DNA of 64,000 bases, from contig VLTN01000040.1 of the NCBI GenBank assembly GCA_008330645.1, forward strand, positions 1-64,000, written 5' to 3'. The notes under the pieces were generated by a model. The model did not search any database. It saw nothing but the letters and a program-made list of their open reading frames with translations, and was not told the origin of the DNA. The stretch comes from Cafeteria roenbergensis. Taxonomy: Eukaryota; Sar; Bigyra; Bicosoecida; Cafeteriaceae. Positions 36,901 through 48,051 of the stretch are shown piece after piece (within the stretch, counting starts at the first letter, position 1; the number at the start of each line of letters is the position of its first letter). The position numbers and the translations under genes were made by a program.

Positions 36901-39900
36901 GACGCTCGGCGTCGGGGTGCCCGACGACGTGGCCGACGAGGTGGCCGTGGCCGTGACGCTCGGCGTCGGGGTGCCCGACGACGTGGCCGACGAGGTGGCC
37001 GTGGCCGTGACGCTCGGCGTCGGGGTGCCCGACGACGTGGCCGACGAGGTGGCCGTGGCCGTGACGCTCGGCGTCGGGGTGCCCGACGACGTGGCCGACG
37101 AGGTGGCCGTGGCCGTGACGCTCGGCGTCGGGGTGCCCGACGACGTGGCCGACGAGGTGGCCGTGGCCGTGACGCTCGGCGTCGGGGTGCCCGACGACGT
37201 GGCCGACGAGGTGGCCGTGGCCGTGACGCTCGGCGTCGGGGTGCCCGACGACGTGGCCGACGAGGTGGCCGTGGCCGTGACGCTCGGCGTCGGGGTGCCC
37301 GACGACGTGGCCGACGAGGTGGCCGTGGCCGTGACGCTCGGCGTCGGGGTGCCCGACGACGTGGCCGACGAGGTGGCCGTGGCCGTGACGCTCGGCGTCG
37401 GGGTGCCCGACGACGTGGCCGACGAGGTGGCCGTGGCCGTGACGCTCGGCGTCGGGGTGCCCGACGACGTGGCCGACGAGGTGGCCGTGGCCGTGACGCT
37501 CGGCGTCGGGGTGCCCGACGACGTGGCCGACGAGGTGGCCGTGGCCGTGACGCTCGGCGTCGGGGTGCCCGACGACGTGGCCGACGAGGTGGCCGTGGCC
37601 GTGACGCTCGGCGTCGGGGTGCCCGACGACGTGGCCGACGAGGTGGCCGTGGCCGTGACGCTCGGCGTCGGGGTGCCCGACGACGTGGCCGACGAGGTGG
37701 CCGTGGCCGTGACGCTCGGCGTCGGGGTGCCCGACGACGTGGCCGACGAGGTGGCCGTGGCCGTGACGCTCGGCGTCGGGGTGCCCGACGACGTGGCCGA
37801 CGAGGTGGCCGTGGCCGTGACGCTCGGCGTCGGGGTGCCCGACGACGTGGCCGACGAGGTGGCCGTGGCCGTGACGCTCGGCGTCGGGGTGCCCGACGAC
37901 GTGGCCGACGAGGTGGCCGTGGCCGTGACGCTCGGCGTCGGGGTGCCCGACGACGTGGCCGACGAGGTGGCCGTGGCCGTGACGCTCGGCGTCGGGGTGC
38001 CCGACGACGTGGCCGACGAGGTGGCCGTGGCCGTGACGCTCGGCGTCGGGGTGCCCGACGACGTGGCCGACGAGGTGGCCGTGGCCGTGACGCTCGGCGT
38101 CGGGGTGCCCGACGACGTGGCCGACGAGGTGGCCGTGGCCGTGACGCTCGGCGTCGGGGTGCCCGACGACGTGGCCGACGAGGTGGCCGTGGCCGTGACG
38201 CTCGGCGTCGGGGTGCCCGACGACGTGGCCGACGAGGTGGCCGTGGCCGTGACGCTCGGCGTCGGGGTGCCCGACGACGTGGCCGACGAGGTGGCCGTGG
38301 CCGTGACGCTCGGCGTCGGGGTGCCCGACGACGTGGCCGACGAGGTGGCCGTGGCCGTGACGCTCGGCGTCGGGGTGCCCGACGACGTGGCCGACGAGGT
38401 GGCCGTGGCCGTGACGCTCGGCGTCGGGGTGCCCGACGACGTGGCCGACGAGGTGGCCGTGGCCGTGACGCTCGGCGTCGGGTGCGCGACGACGTGGCCG
38501 ACGAGGTGGCCGTGGCCGTGACGCTCGGCGTCGGGGTGCCCGACGACGTGGCCGACGAGGTGGCCGTGGCCGTGACGCTCGGCGTCGGGGTGCCCGACGA
38601 CGTGGCCGACGAGGTGGCCGTGGCCGTGACGCTCGGCGTCGGGGTGCCCGACGACGTGGCCGACGAGGTGGCCGTGGCCGTGACGCTCGGCGTCGGGGTG
38701 CCCGACGACGTGGCCGACGAGGTGGCCGTGGCCGTGACGCTCGGCGTCGGGGTGCCCGACGACGTGGCCGACGAGGTGGCCGTGGCCGTGACGCTCGGCG
38801 TCGGGGTGCCCGACGACGTGGCCGACGAGGTGGCCGTGGCCGTGACGCTCGGCGTCGGGGTGCCCGACGACGTGGCCGACGAGGTGGCCGTGGCCGTGAC
38901 GCTCGGCGTCGGGGTGCCCGACGACGTGGCCGACGAGGTGGCCGTGGCCGTGACGCTCGGCGTCGGGGTGCCCGACGACGTGGCCGACGAGGTGGCCGTG
39001 GCCGTGACGCTCGGCGTCGGGGTGCCCGACGACGTGGCCGACGAGGTGGCCGTGGCCGTGACGCTCGGCGTCGGGGTGCCCGACGACGTGGCCGACGAGG
39101 TGGCCGTGGCCGTGACGCTCGGCGTCGGGGTGCCCGACGACGTGGCCGACGAGGTGGCCGTGGCCGTGACGCTCGGCGTCGGGGTGCCCGACGACGTGGC
39201 CGACGAGGTGGCCGTGGCCGTGACGCTCGGCGTCGGGGTGCCCGACGACGTGGCCGACGAGGTGGCCGTGGCCGTGACGCTCGGCGTCGGGGTGCCCGAC
39301 GACGTGGCCGACGAGGTGGCCGTGGCCGTGACGCTCGGCGTCGGGGTGCCCGACGACGTGGCCGACGAGGTGGCCGTGGCCGTGACGCTCGGCGTCGGGG
39401 TGCCCGACGACGTGGCCGACGAGGTGGCCGTGGCCGTGACGCTCGGCGTCGGGGTGCCCGACGACGGTGGCCGACGAGGTGGCCGTGGCCGTGACGCTCG
39501 GCGTCGGGGTGCCCGACGACGTGGCCGACGAGGTGGCCGTGGCCGTGACGCTCGGCGTCGGGGTGCCCGACGACGTGGCCGACGAGGTGGCCGTGGCCGT
39601 GACGCTCGGCGTCGGGGTGCCCGACGACGTGGCCGACGAGGTGGCCGTGGCCGTGACGCTCGGCGTCGGGGTGCCCGACGACGTGGCCGACGAGGTGGCC
39701 GTGGCCGTGACGCTCGGCGTCGGGGTGCCCGACGACGTGGCCGACGAGGTGGCCGTGGCCGTGACGCTCGGGCCGTGGCCGTGACGCTCGGCGTCGGGGT
39801 GCCCGACGACGTGGCCGACGAGGTGGCCGTGGCCCGTGACGCTCGGCGTCGGGTGCCCGACGACGTGGCCGACGACGTGGCCGTGGCCGTGACGCTCGGC

Positions 39901-42900
39901 GTCGGGGTGCCCGACGAGGTGGCCGACGAGGTGGCCGTGGCCGTGACGCTCGGCGTCGGGGTGCCCGACGAAGTGGCCCGACGAGGTGGCCGTGGCCGTG
40001 ACGCTCGGCGTCGGGGGTGCCCCGACGACGTGGCCGACGAGGTGGCCGTGGCCGTGACGCTCGGCGTCGGGGTGCCCGACGACGTGGCCGACGAGTGGCC
40101 GTGCCGTGACGCTCGGCGTCGGGGTGCCCGACGACGTGGCCGACGAGGTGGCCGTGGCCGTGACGCTCGGCGTCGGGGTGCCCGACGACGTGGCCGACGA
40201 GGTGGCCGTGGCCGTGACGCTCGGCCGTCGGGGTGCCCGACGACGTGGCCGACGAGGTGGCCGTGGCCGTGACGCTCGGCGTCGGGGTGCCCGACGACGT
40301 GGCCGACGAGGTGGCCGTGCCGTGACGCTCGGCGTCGGGGTGCCCGACGACCGTGGCCGACGACGTGTGGCCGTGGCCGTGACGCTCGGCGTCGGGGTGC
40401 CCGACGACGTGGCCGACGAGGTGGCACGTGGCCGTGACGCTCGGCGTCGGGGTGCCCGACGACGTGGCCGACGAGGTGGCCGTGGCCACGTGACGCTCGG
40501 CGTCGGGCGTGCCCGACGACGTGGCCGACGACGGTGGGCCGTGGCGTGACGCTCGCGCGTCGGGTGCCCGACGACGTGGCCGACGAACGTGGCCGTGGCC
40601 GTGACGCTCGGCGTCGGGGTGCCCGACGACGTGGGCCGACGAGGTGGCCGTGGCCGTGACGCTTCGGCGTCGGGGTGGCCGACGACGTGGCCGAGCGAGG
40701 TGGCCGTGGCCGTGACGCTCGGCGTCGGGGTGCCCGACGACGTGGCCGACCGAAGGTGGCCGTGGCCGTGACGCTCGGCCGTCGGGGTGCCCGACGACGT
40801 GGCCGACGAGGTGGCCGTGGCCGTGACGCTCGGCGTCGGGGTGCCGACGACGTGGCCGACGAGGTGGCCGGTGGCCGTGACGCTCGGGCGTCGGGGTGCC
40901 CGACGAGGTGCCGACGACGTGGCCGTGCCGTGACGCTCGGCGTCGGGTGCCCGACGACGTGGCCGACGAGGTGGCCGTGGCCGTGACGCTCGGCGTCGGG
41001 GTGCCCGACGACTGGCCGACGAGGTGGCCGTGGCCGTGACGCTCGCGTCGGGTGCCCGACGACGTGGCCGACGAGGTGGCCGTGGCCGTGACGCTCGGCG
41101 TCGGGGTGCCGACGACGTGGCCGACGAGGTGGCCGTGGCCGTGACGCTCGGCGTCGGGGTGCCCGGACGACGTGGCCGACGAGGTGGCCGTGGCCGTGAC
41201 GCTCGGCGTCGGGGTGCCCGACGACGTGGCCGACGAGGTGGCCGTGGCCGTGACGCTCGGCGTCGGGGTGCCCGACGACGTGGCCGACGAGGTGCCGTGG
41301 CCGTGACGCTCGGCGTCGGGGTGCCCGACGACGTGGCCGACGACGTGCCGTGGCCGTGACGCTCGGCGTCGGGGTGCCCGACGACGTGGCCGACGACGTG
41401 GCCGTGGCCGTGACGCTCGGCGTCGGGGTGCCCGACGACGTGGCGACGAGGTGGGCCGTGGCCGTGTGACGCTCGGCGTCGGGGTGCCCGACGAGGTGGC
41501 CGACGACGTGGCCGTGGCCGTGACGCTCGGCGTCGGGTGCCGAACGAGGTGGCCGACGACGTGCCCGTGGCCGTGACGCTCGGCGTCGGGGTGCCGACGA
41601 GGTGGCCGACGACGTGGCCGTGGCCGTGACGCTCGGCGTCGGGGCCCGACGGAGGTGGCCGACGAGGTGGCCGTGGCCGTGACGCTCGGCGTCGGGGGTG
41701 CCCGACGACGTGGCCGACGAGGTGGCCGTGGCCGTGACGCTCGGCGTCGGGGTGCCCGACGACGTGGCCGACGAGGTGGCCGTGGCCGTGACGCTCGGCG
41801 TCGGGGTGCCCGACGAGGTGGCCGAAACAGTGCCGTGCCGTGACGCTCGGCGTCGGGGTGCCCGACGACGTGGCCGACGAGGTGGCCGTGGCCGTGACGC
41901 TCGGCGTCGGGGTGCCCGACGAGGTGGCCGACGAGGTGGCCGTGGCCGTGACGCTCGCGTCGGGGTGCCGACGACGTGGCCGACGAGGTGGCCGTGGCCG
42001 TGACGCTCGGCGTCGGGGTGCCCGACGACGTGCGACGAGGTGGCCGTGGCCGTGACGCTCGGCGTCGGGGTGCCCGACGACGTGGCCGACGAGGTGGCCG
42101 TGGCCGTGACGCTCGGCGTCGGGGTGCCCGACGACGTGGCCGACGAGGTGGCCGTGGGCCGTGACGCTCGGCGTCGGGGTGCCCGACGACGTGGCCGACG
42201 AGGTGGCCGTGGCCGTGACGCTCGGCGTCGGGGTGCCCGACGAGGTGGCCGACGAGGTGGCCGTGGCCGTGACGCTCGGCGTCGGGGTGCCCGACGACGT
42301 GGCCGACGAGGTGGCCGTGGCCGTGACGCTCGGCGTCGGGGTGCCCGACGACGTGGCCGACGACGTGGCCGTGGCCGTGACGCTCGGCGTCGGGGTGCCC
42401 GACGACGTGGCCGACGACGTGGCCGTGGCCGTGACGCTCGGCGTCGGGGTGCCGACGACGTGGCCGACGAGGTGGCCGTGGCCGTGACGCTCGGCGTCGG
42501 GGTGCCCGACGACGTGGCCGACGAGGTGGCCGTGGGCCGTGACGCTCGGCGTCGGGGTGCCCGACGACGTGGCCGACGAGGTGGCCGTGGCCGTGACGCT
42601 CGGCGTCGGGGTGCCCGACGACGTGGCCGACGAGGTGGCCGTGGCCGTGACGCTCGGCGTCGGGGTGCCCGACGACGTGGCCGACGACGTGGCCGTGGCC
42701 GTGACGCTCGGCGTCGGGGTGCCCGACGACGTGGCCGACGAGGTGGCCGTGGCCGTGACGCTCGGCGTCGGGGTGCCCGACGAGGTGGCCGACGAGGTGG
42801 CCGTGGCCGTGACGCTCGGCGTCGGGGTGCCCGACGACGTGGCCGACGAGGTGGCCGTGGCCGTGACGCTCGGCGTCGGGGTGCCCGACGACGTGGCCGA

Positions 42901-45900
42901 CGAGGTGGCCGTGGCCGTGACGCTCGGCGTCGGGGTGCCCGACGACGTGGCCGACGAGGTGGCCGTGGCCGTGACGCTCGGCGTCGGGGTGCCCGACGAC
43001 GTGGCCGACGAGGTGGCCGTGGCCGTGACGCTCGGCGTCGGGGTGCCCGACGAGGTGGCCGACGACGTGGCCGTGGCCGTGACGCTCGGCGTCGGGGTGC
43101 CCGACGACGTGGCCGACGAGGTGGCCGTGGCCGTGACGCTCGGCGTCGGGGTGCCCGACGACGTGGCCGACGAGGTGGCCGTGGCCGTGACGCTCGGCGT
43201 CGGGTGCCCGACGAGGTGGCCGACGAGGTGGCCGTGGCCGTGACGCTCGGCGTCGGGGTGCCCGACGACGTGGCCGACGAGGTGGCCGTGGCCGTGACGC
43301 TCGGCGTCGGGGTGCCCGACGACGTGGCCGACGAGGTGGCCGTGGCCGTGACGCTCGGCGTCGGGGTGCCCGACGAGGTGGCCGACGAGGTGGCCGTGGC
43401 CGTGACGCTCGGCGTCGGGGTGCCCGACGACGTGGCCGACGAGGTGGCCGTGGCCGTGACGCTCGGCGTCGGGGTGCCCGACGACGTGGCCGACGAGGTG
43501 GCCGTGGCCGTGACGCTCGGCGTCGGGGTGCCCGACGACGTGGCCGACGAGGTGGCCGTGGCCGTGACGCTCGGCGTCGGGGTGCCCGACGACGTGGCCG
43601 ACGAGGTGGCCGTGGCCGTGACGCTCGGCGTCGGGGTGCCCGACGAGGTGGCCGACGAGGTGGCCGTGGCCGTGACGCTCGGCGTCGGGGTGCCCGACGA
43701 CGTGGCCGACGACGTGGCCGTGGCCGTGACGCTCGGCGTCGGGGTGCCCGACGAGGTGGCCGACGAGGTGGCCGTGGCCGTGACGCTCGGCGTCGGGGTG
43801 CCCGACGAGGTGGCCGACGACGTGGCCGTGGCCGTGACGCTCGGCGTCGGGGTGCCCGACGAGGTGGCCGACGACGTGGCCGTGGCCGTGACGCTCGGCG
43901 TCGGGGTGCCCGACGACGTGGCCGACGAGGTGGCCGTGGCCGTGACGCTCGGCGTCGGGGTGCCCGACGACGTGGCCGACGAGGTGGCCGTGGCCGTGAC
44001 GCTCGGCGTCGGGGTGCCCGACGACGTGGCCGACGAGGTGGCCGTGGCCGTGACGCTCGGCGTCGGGGTGCCCGACGACGTGGCCGACGAGGTGGCCGTG
44101 GCCGTGACGCTCGGCGTCGGGGTGCCCGACGAGGTGGCCGACGAGGTGGCCGTGGCCGTGACGCTCGGCGTCGGGGTGCCCGACGACGTGGCCGACGAGG
44201 TGGCCGTGGCCGTGACGCTCGGCGTCGGGTGCCCGACGACGTGGCCGACGAGGTGGCCGTGGCCGTGACGCTCGGCGTCGGGGTGCCCGACGAGGTGGCC
44301 GACGAGGTGGCCGTGGCCGTGACGCTCGGCGTCGGGGTGCCCGACGACGTGGCCGACGAGGTGGCCGTGGCCGTGACGCTCGGCGTCGGGGTGCCCGACG
44401 AGGTGGCCGACGAGGTGGCCGTGGCCGTGACGCTCGGCGTCGGGGTGCCCGACGACGTGGCCGACGACGTGGCCGTGGCCGTGACGCTCGGCGTCGGGGT
44501 GCCCGACGACGTGGCCGACGACGTGGCCGTGGCCGTGACGCTCGGCGTCGGGGTGCCCGACGAGGTGGCCGACGAGGTGGCCGTGGCCGTGACGCTCGGC
44601 GTCGGGGTGCCCGACGAGGTGGCCGACGAGGTGGCCGTGGCCGTGACGCTCGGCGTCGGGGTGCCCGACGACGTGGCCGACGAGGTGGCCGTGGCCGTGA
44701 CGCTCGGCGTCGGGGTGCCCGACGACGTGGCCGACGAGGTGGCCGTGGCCGTGACGCTCGGCGTCGGGGTGCCCGACGAGGTGGCCGACGAGGTGGCCGT
44801 GGCCGTGACGCTCGGCGTCGGGGTGCCCGACGACGTGGCCGACGAGGTGGCCGTGGCCGTGACGCTCGGCGTCGGGGTGCCCGACGACGTGGCCGACGAG
44901 GTGGCCGACGACGTGGCCGTGACGCTCGGCGTCGGGGTGCCCGACGACGTGGCCGACGAGGTGGCCGTGGCCGTGACGCTCGGCGTCGGGGTGCCCGACG
45001 AGGTGGCCGACGAGGTGGCCGTGGCCGTGACGCTCGGCGTCGGGGTGCCCGACGAGGTGGCCGACGAGGTGGCCGTGGCCGTGACGCTCGGCGTCGGGGT
45101 GCCCGACGACGTGGCCGACGAGGTGGCCGTGGCCGTGACGCTCGGCGTCGGGGTGCCCGACGACGTGGCCGACGACGTGGCCGTGGCCGTGACGCTCGGC
45201 GTCGGGGTGCCGACGACGTGGCCGACGAGGTGGCCGTGGCCGTGACGCTCGGCGTCGGGGTGCCCGACGACGTGGCCGACGAGGTGGCCGTGGCCGTGAC
45301 GCTCGGCGTCGGGGTGCCCGACGACGTGGCCGACGAGGTGGCCGTGGCCGTGACGCTCGGCGTCGGGTGCCCGACGACGTGGCCGACGAGGTGGCCGTGG
45401 CCGTGACGCTCGGCGTCGGGGTGCCCGACGACGTGGCCGACGAGGTGGCCGTGGCCGTGACGCTCGGCGTCGGGGTGCCCGACGAGGTGGCCGACGAGGT
45501 GGCCGTGGCCGTGACGCTCGGCGTCGGGGTGCCCGACGAGGTGGCCGACGACGTGGCCGTGGCCGTGACGCTCGGCGTCGGGGTGCCCGACGAGGTGGCC
45601 GACGAGGTGGCCCGTGGCCGTGACGCTCGGCGTCGGGTGCCCGACGACGTGGCCGACGAGGTGGCCGTGGCCGTGACGCTCGGCGTCGGGGTGCCCGACG
45701 ACGTGGCCGACGACGTGGCCGTGGCCGTGACGCTCGGCGTCGGGGTGCCCGACGACGTGGCCGACGACGTGGCCGTGGCCGTGACGCTCGGCGTCGGGGT
45801 GCCCGACGACGTGGCCGACGAGGTGGCCGTGGCCGTGACGCTCGGCGTCGGGGTGCCCGACGACGTGGCCGACGAGGTGGCCGTGGCCGTGACGCTCGGC

Positions 45901-47236
45901 GTCGGGGTGCCCGACGACGTGGCCGACGAGGTGGCCGTGGCCGTGACGCTCGGCGTCGGGGTGCCCGACGACGTGGCCGACGACGTGGCCGTGGCCGTGA
46001 CGCTCGGCGTCGGGGTGCCCGACGACGTGGCCGACGAGGTGGCCGTGGCCGTGACGCTCGGCGTCGGGGTGCCCGACGACGTGGCCGACGAGGTGGCCGT
46101 GGCCGTGACGCTCGGCGTCGGGGTGCCCGACGACGTGGCCGACGACGTGGCCGTGGCCGTGACGCTCGGCGTCGGGGTGCCCGACGACGTGGCCGACGAG
46201 GTGGCCGTGGCCGTGACGCTCGGCGTCGGGGTGCCCGACGACGTGGCCGACGAGGTGGCCGTGGCCGTGACGCTCGGCGTCGGGGTGCCCGACGACGTGG
46301 CCGACGAGGTGGCCGTGGCCGTGACGCTCGGCGTCGGGGTGCCCGACGACGTGGCCGACGACGTGGCCGTGGCCGTGACGCTCGGCGTCGGGGTGCCCGA
46401 CGACGTGGCCGACGAGGTGGCCGTGGCCGTGACGCTCGGCGTCGGGGTGCCCGACGAGGTGGCCGACGAGGTGGCCGTGGCCGTGACGCTCGGCGTCGGG
46501 GTGCCCGACGACGTGGCCGACGAGGTGGCCGTGGCCGTGACGCTCGGCGTCGGGGTGCCCGACGACGTGGCCGACGAGGTGGCCGTGGCCGTGACGCTCG
46601 GCGTCGGGGTGCCCGACGACGTGGCCGACGAGGTGGCCGTGGCCGTGACGCTCGGCGTCGGGGTGCCCGACGACGTGGCCGACGAGGTGGCCGTGGCCGT
46701 GACGCTCGGCGTCGGGGTGCCCGACGACGTGGCCGACGAGGTGGCCGTGGCCGTGACGCTCGGCGTCGGGGTGCCCGACGACGTGGCCGACGAGGTGGCC
46801 GTGGCCGTGACGCTCGGCGTCGGGGTGCCCGACGACGTGGCCGACGAGGTGGCCGTGGCCGTGCTGCTAGAGTTCGGTTCTGCGGATGCTGTCGACTCAG
46901 GGCTTTGTTCCGGAGTGGCCGTCGCACTCTCTCCCAGCCTCCGCCCTCTCAGCGCCGATGGTGCGTTGCCAACAGTGCGTGCAGTCTCCTGCGGGGCCGA
47001 TGCAAGGTCGTGCAATATCCCATCGCGGTGGACCATCGACCCTTTGGTCAGTTTTCCATTCAACAATGCGCTTCACTGGTGCCTCAACCCAAGAATCTGC
47101 AACACACGGGCCTGCCAACGCCAGCCCTTCCCTCCCCCGCACCAAGCAATTTCAGGCGCGCCGCCGTCGTCCTGCTCACCACGTCTGCCAAGCTGGCAAC
47201 AAAGAGCACGGCAGCTGCTAGCCATGCAGCGCGCAT
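15913..47236 (-). CDS. Giant type-I surface protein with mucin array, Calx-beta and REJ modules, copy 2
   Basis: Exon 1 (47,180-47,236) encodes the signal peptide MRAAWLAAAVLFVASLADV. Exon 2 (16,251-46,988) starts ETARTVGNAPSALRGRRLGES, then has about 242 copies of an 18-residue Ser/Thr/Pro repeat. About 5,840 ectodomain residues follow without a stop. These comprise Calx-beta-like modules (about 24,900-33,700), a REJ region as in polycystin-1 (about 22,950-24,500, with DASSSSDPS and FSWSC), a small Cys motif (STNADCGEGYVCDAG, about 20,580-20,630), further Calx-beta-like modules (about 17,300-20,000), a Ser/Thr/Pro stalk (about 16,830-17,060), a possible SEA-like segment and one membrane span (16,274-16,336) followed by RRCMIPR. 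Coding stops at 16,247 or is spliced to a 76-residue tail ending at 15,913. Cell adhesion, calcium-dependent aggregation or a glycocalyx role is inferred. As assembled, frames inside the array do not connect signal peptide and ectodomain. Confidence 0.8.
16145..16250 (-). other. Candidate 3' intron of copy 2 (106 bp) overlapping an in-frame stop
   Basis: The sequence after the membrane span is CCGAG|GTAGGT, a strong donor that also contains the in-frame TAG (16,247-16,249). A pyrimidine-rich acceptor (TTGATCTCTCTTGCAG) ends at the complement of 16,145. Splicing would replace the final Arg by Ser and add 76 residues (15,913-16,144: RREGRTLPGSDEQPH and onward), rich in Arg and Ser/Thr. The added exon ends inside the acyl-CoA dehydrogenase remnant on the opposite strand. 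That makes it less certain; the short form ending RRCMIPR is the conservative model. Confidence 0.45.
25946..33777. repeat. Segmental duplication, ectodomain block, copy 2 (partner 1-7,830)
   Basis: This is the near-identical partner of the block at the left edge and reads as one uninterrupted frame, unlike copy 1. About 30 amino-acid differences separate the copies. In a 1.6-kb sample, silent changes (about 11) outnumber replacements (about 7), as expected under purifying selection. Confidence 0.95.
33778..46863 (-). repeat. 54-bp coding minisatellite in copy 2, about 242 units (13.1 kb)
   Basis: Each unit encodes GTPTPSVTATATSSATSS in the frame entered from the signal-peptide exon. Five of six frames are open; the sixth (plus strand) meets TGA in each unit. 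The left part (about 34-39.4 kb) is almost uniform. The right part (about 42.2-46.9 kb) mixes unit types that differ by GAC/GAG, which is silent (ACG/ACC Thr) in the Ser/Thr/Pro frame. Irregular units include one with 12 extra bases near 36,655 and one with a rearranged interior near 44,900. Single-base length changes occur near 38,480, 39,464, 43,202, 44,228, 45,209, 45,364 and 45,611, and densely at 39.8-42.2 kb. Confidence 0.95.
39770..42170. other. Indel-dense stretch inside the 54-bp array (likely assembly error zone)
   Basis: In this roughly 2.4-kb interval almost every unit carries one or more single-base gains or losses, mainly in runs of G or C. Flanking kilobases have units that are exact for long distances. 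The pattern fits an unpolished long-read consensus deep inside a repeat that short reads cannot map to. Frame information here should not be trusted. Confidence 0.8.
46989..47179 (-). other. Intron 1 of copy 2 (191 bp, phase 0)
   Basis: The donor is GTGAGC (complement of 47,174-47,179) and the acceptor is CCGCAG (ending at the complement of 46,989). It joins the signal peptide to ETARTVGNAPSALRGRRLGES, the counterpart of VPDVAGRRLSES in copy 1. Confidence 0.75.
47180..47236 (-). other. Signal-peptide exon of copy 2
   Basis: This 57-bp exon encodes 19 residues: MR, a hydrophobic core and ASLA before the end. It is followed in phase 0 by a GTGAGC donor. Length, phase and pattern match the exon at 13,879-13,935. 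Confidence 0.8.
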
Positions 47237-48051
47237 GCTTGCTCGGGTGCTAGTCAGGACCCGTCTTGCTCGGTAGCCAGTGGTGCGACTTCGGCTCTTT
47301 CGTTGCGAAGGCGGGCACGCTGTCCTCGCTGGCACTCTCGAGGCCTCCCTTGCGGTGAGTCACCCTCAAGGGCGGCGTGTAAGGCGTCTTGGGGGCGACT
47401 GTGCGGAAGCAGGTGGAGGCGGTGACTGCGCCAAGCATCGCTCTGTCGCCAGGAGTTCCAAAAGTGGAGCGACAAACGTTGAGTTCGTTCACTGGGGCCT
47501 GATTGAATAAGTCGGTCTTCGTGCCCCGGGTGGAACGAGGAACTGACCTCGGGCACTGAAACGCGTTCGACTCAGCGGCTAGGCGCGGTTGGCAGCTCGG
47601 GAGAAACCAGCCAGCGCTGGCTGCGGCTTGCTGAGGCATCGGGTGGCTGGGTCTTTGCAATCGCACGCGATACAACCTCCGGCAGTCGCGTGGGAGCCGA
47701 GTTGGAGCGCGCGGGTTTGGCCCTGGTTGGATGTGCAACGCAGCTTTCCGCGCGGACTGGGTGTGCTGGGCTAGAGAGGGGCCGTGCGCCCTTTCCCGTG
47801 GCCACGAACATGTTAGCGGGCAGGTCCTGGCAAGCTACGCGACAATTTTGGCCAGGGCTAACCCCGAGGACACCTCGGCCCAAGAGGGCTCGCCTCTTGC
47901 CAGGAGTGGTCATCAGCACGCCTTTCAGAGATCGAGGCTGAAGGCTTGACCCGGCGCGCGTCACCGCGCAGCCACCCAGAGCGGATATTGCAGTAGGGTG
48001 GTCCACACGCATCGTTGGGCATCCAGCGCGAAGCATGCGTTCACCGGCTTC
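47237..48051 (-). promoter_or_regulatory. Proximal upstream/promoter region of copy 2
   Basis: This 815-bp region lies between the start codon and the duplicated spacer. The first 250 bp or so aligns weakly with the copy-1 promoter; the remaining roughly 540 bp has no counterpart there. No core promoter motif or coding sequence can be supported. Assignment as a promoter rests on position only. Confidence 0.4.

Noticed and set aside
33778-46863. CRISPR-like appearance of the regular array
   Set aside because: Units are contiguous 54-bp tandem repeats with no unique spacers, no leader and no cas genes, and they are coding and in a eukaryotic context.
33778-46863. A genuine His-rich (GHPDAERHGHGHLVGHVV) metal-binding protein encoded by the array
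   Set aside because: The signal-peptide exon enters the array in the Ser/Thr/Pro frame, and unit variants change residues in the His frame but not in the Ser/Thr frame. The His reading appears only after indels or at the odd left junction.
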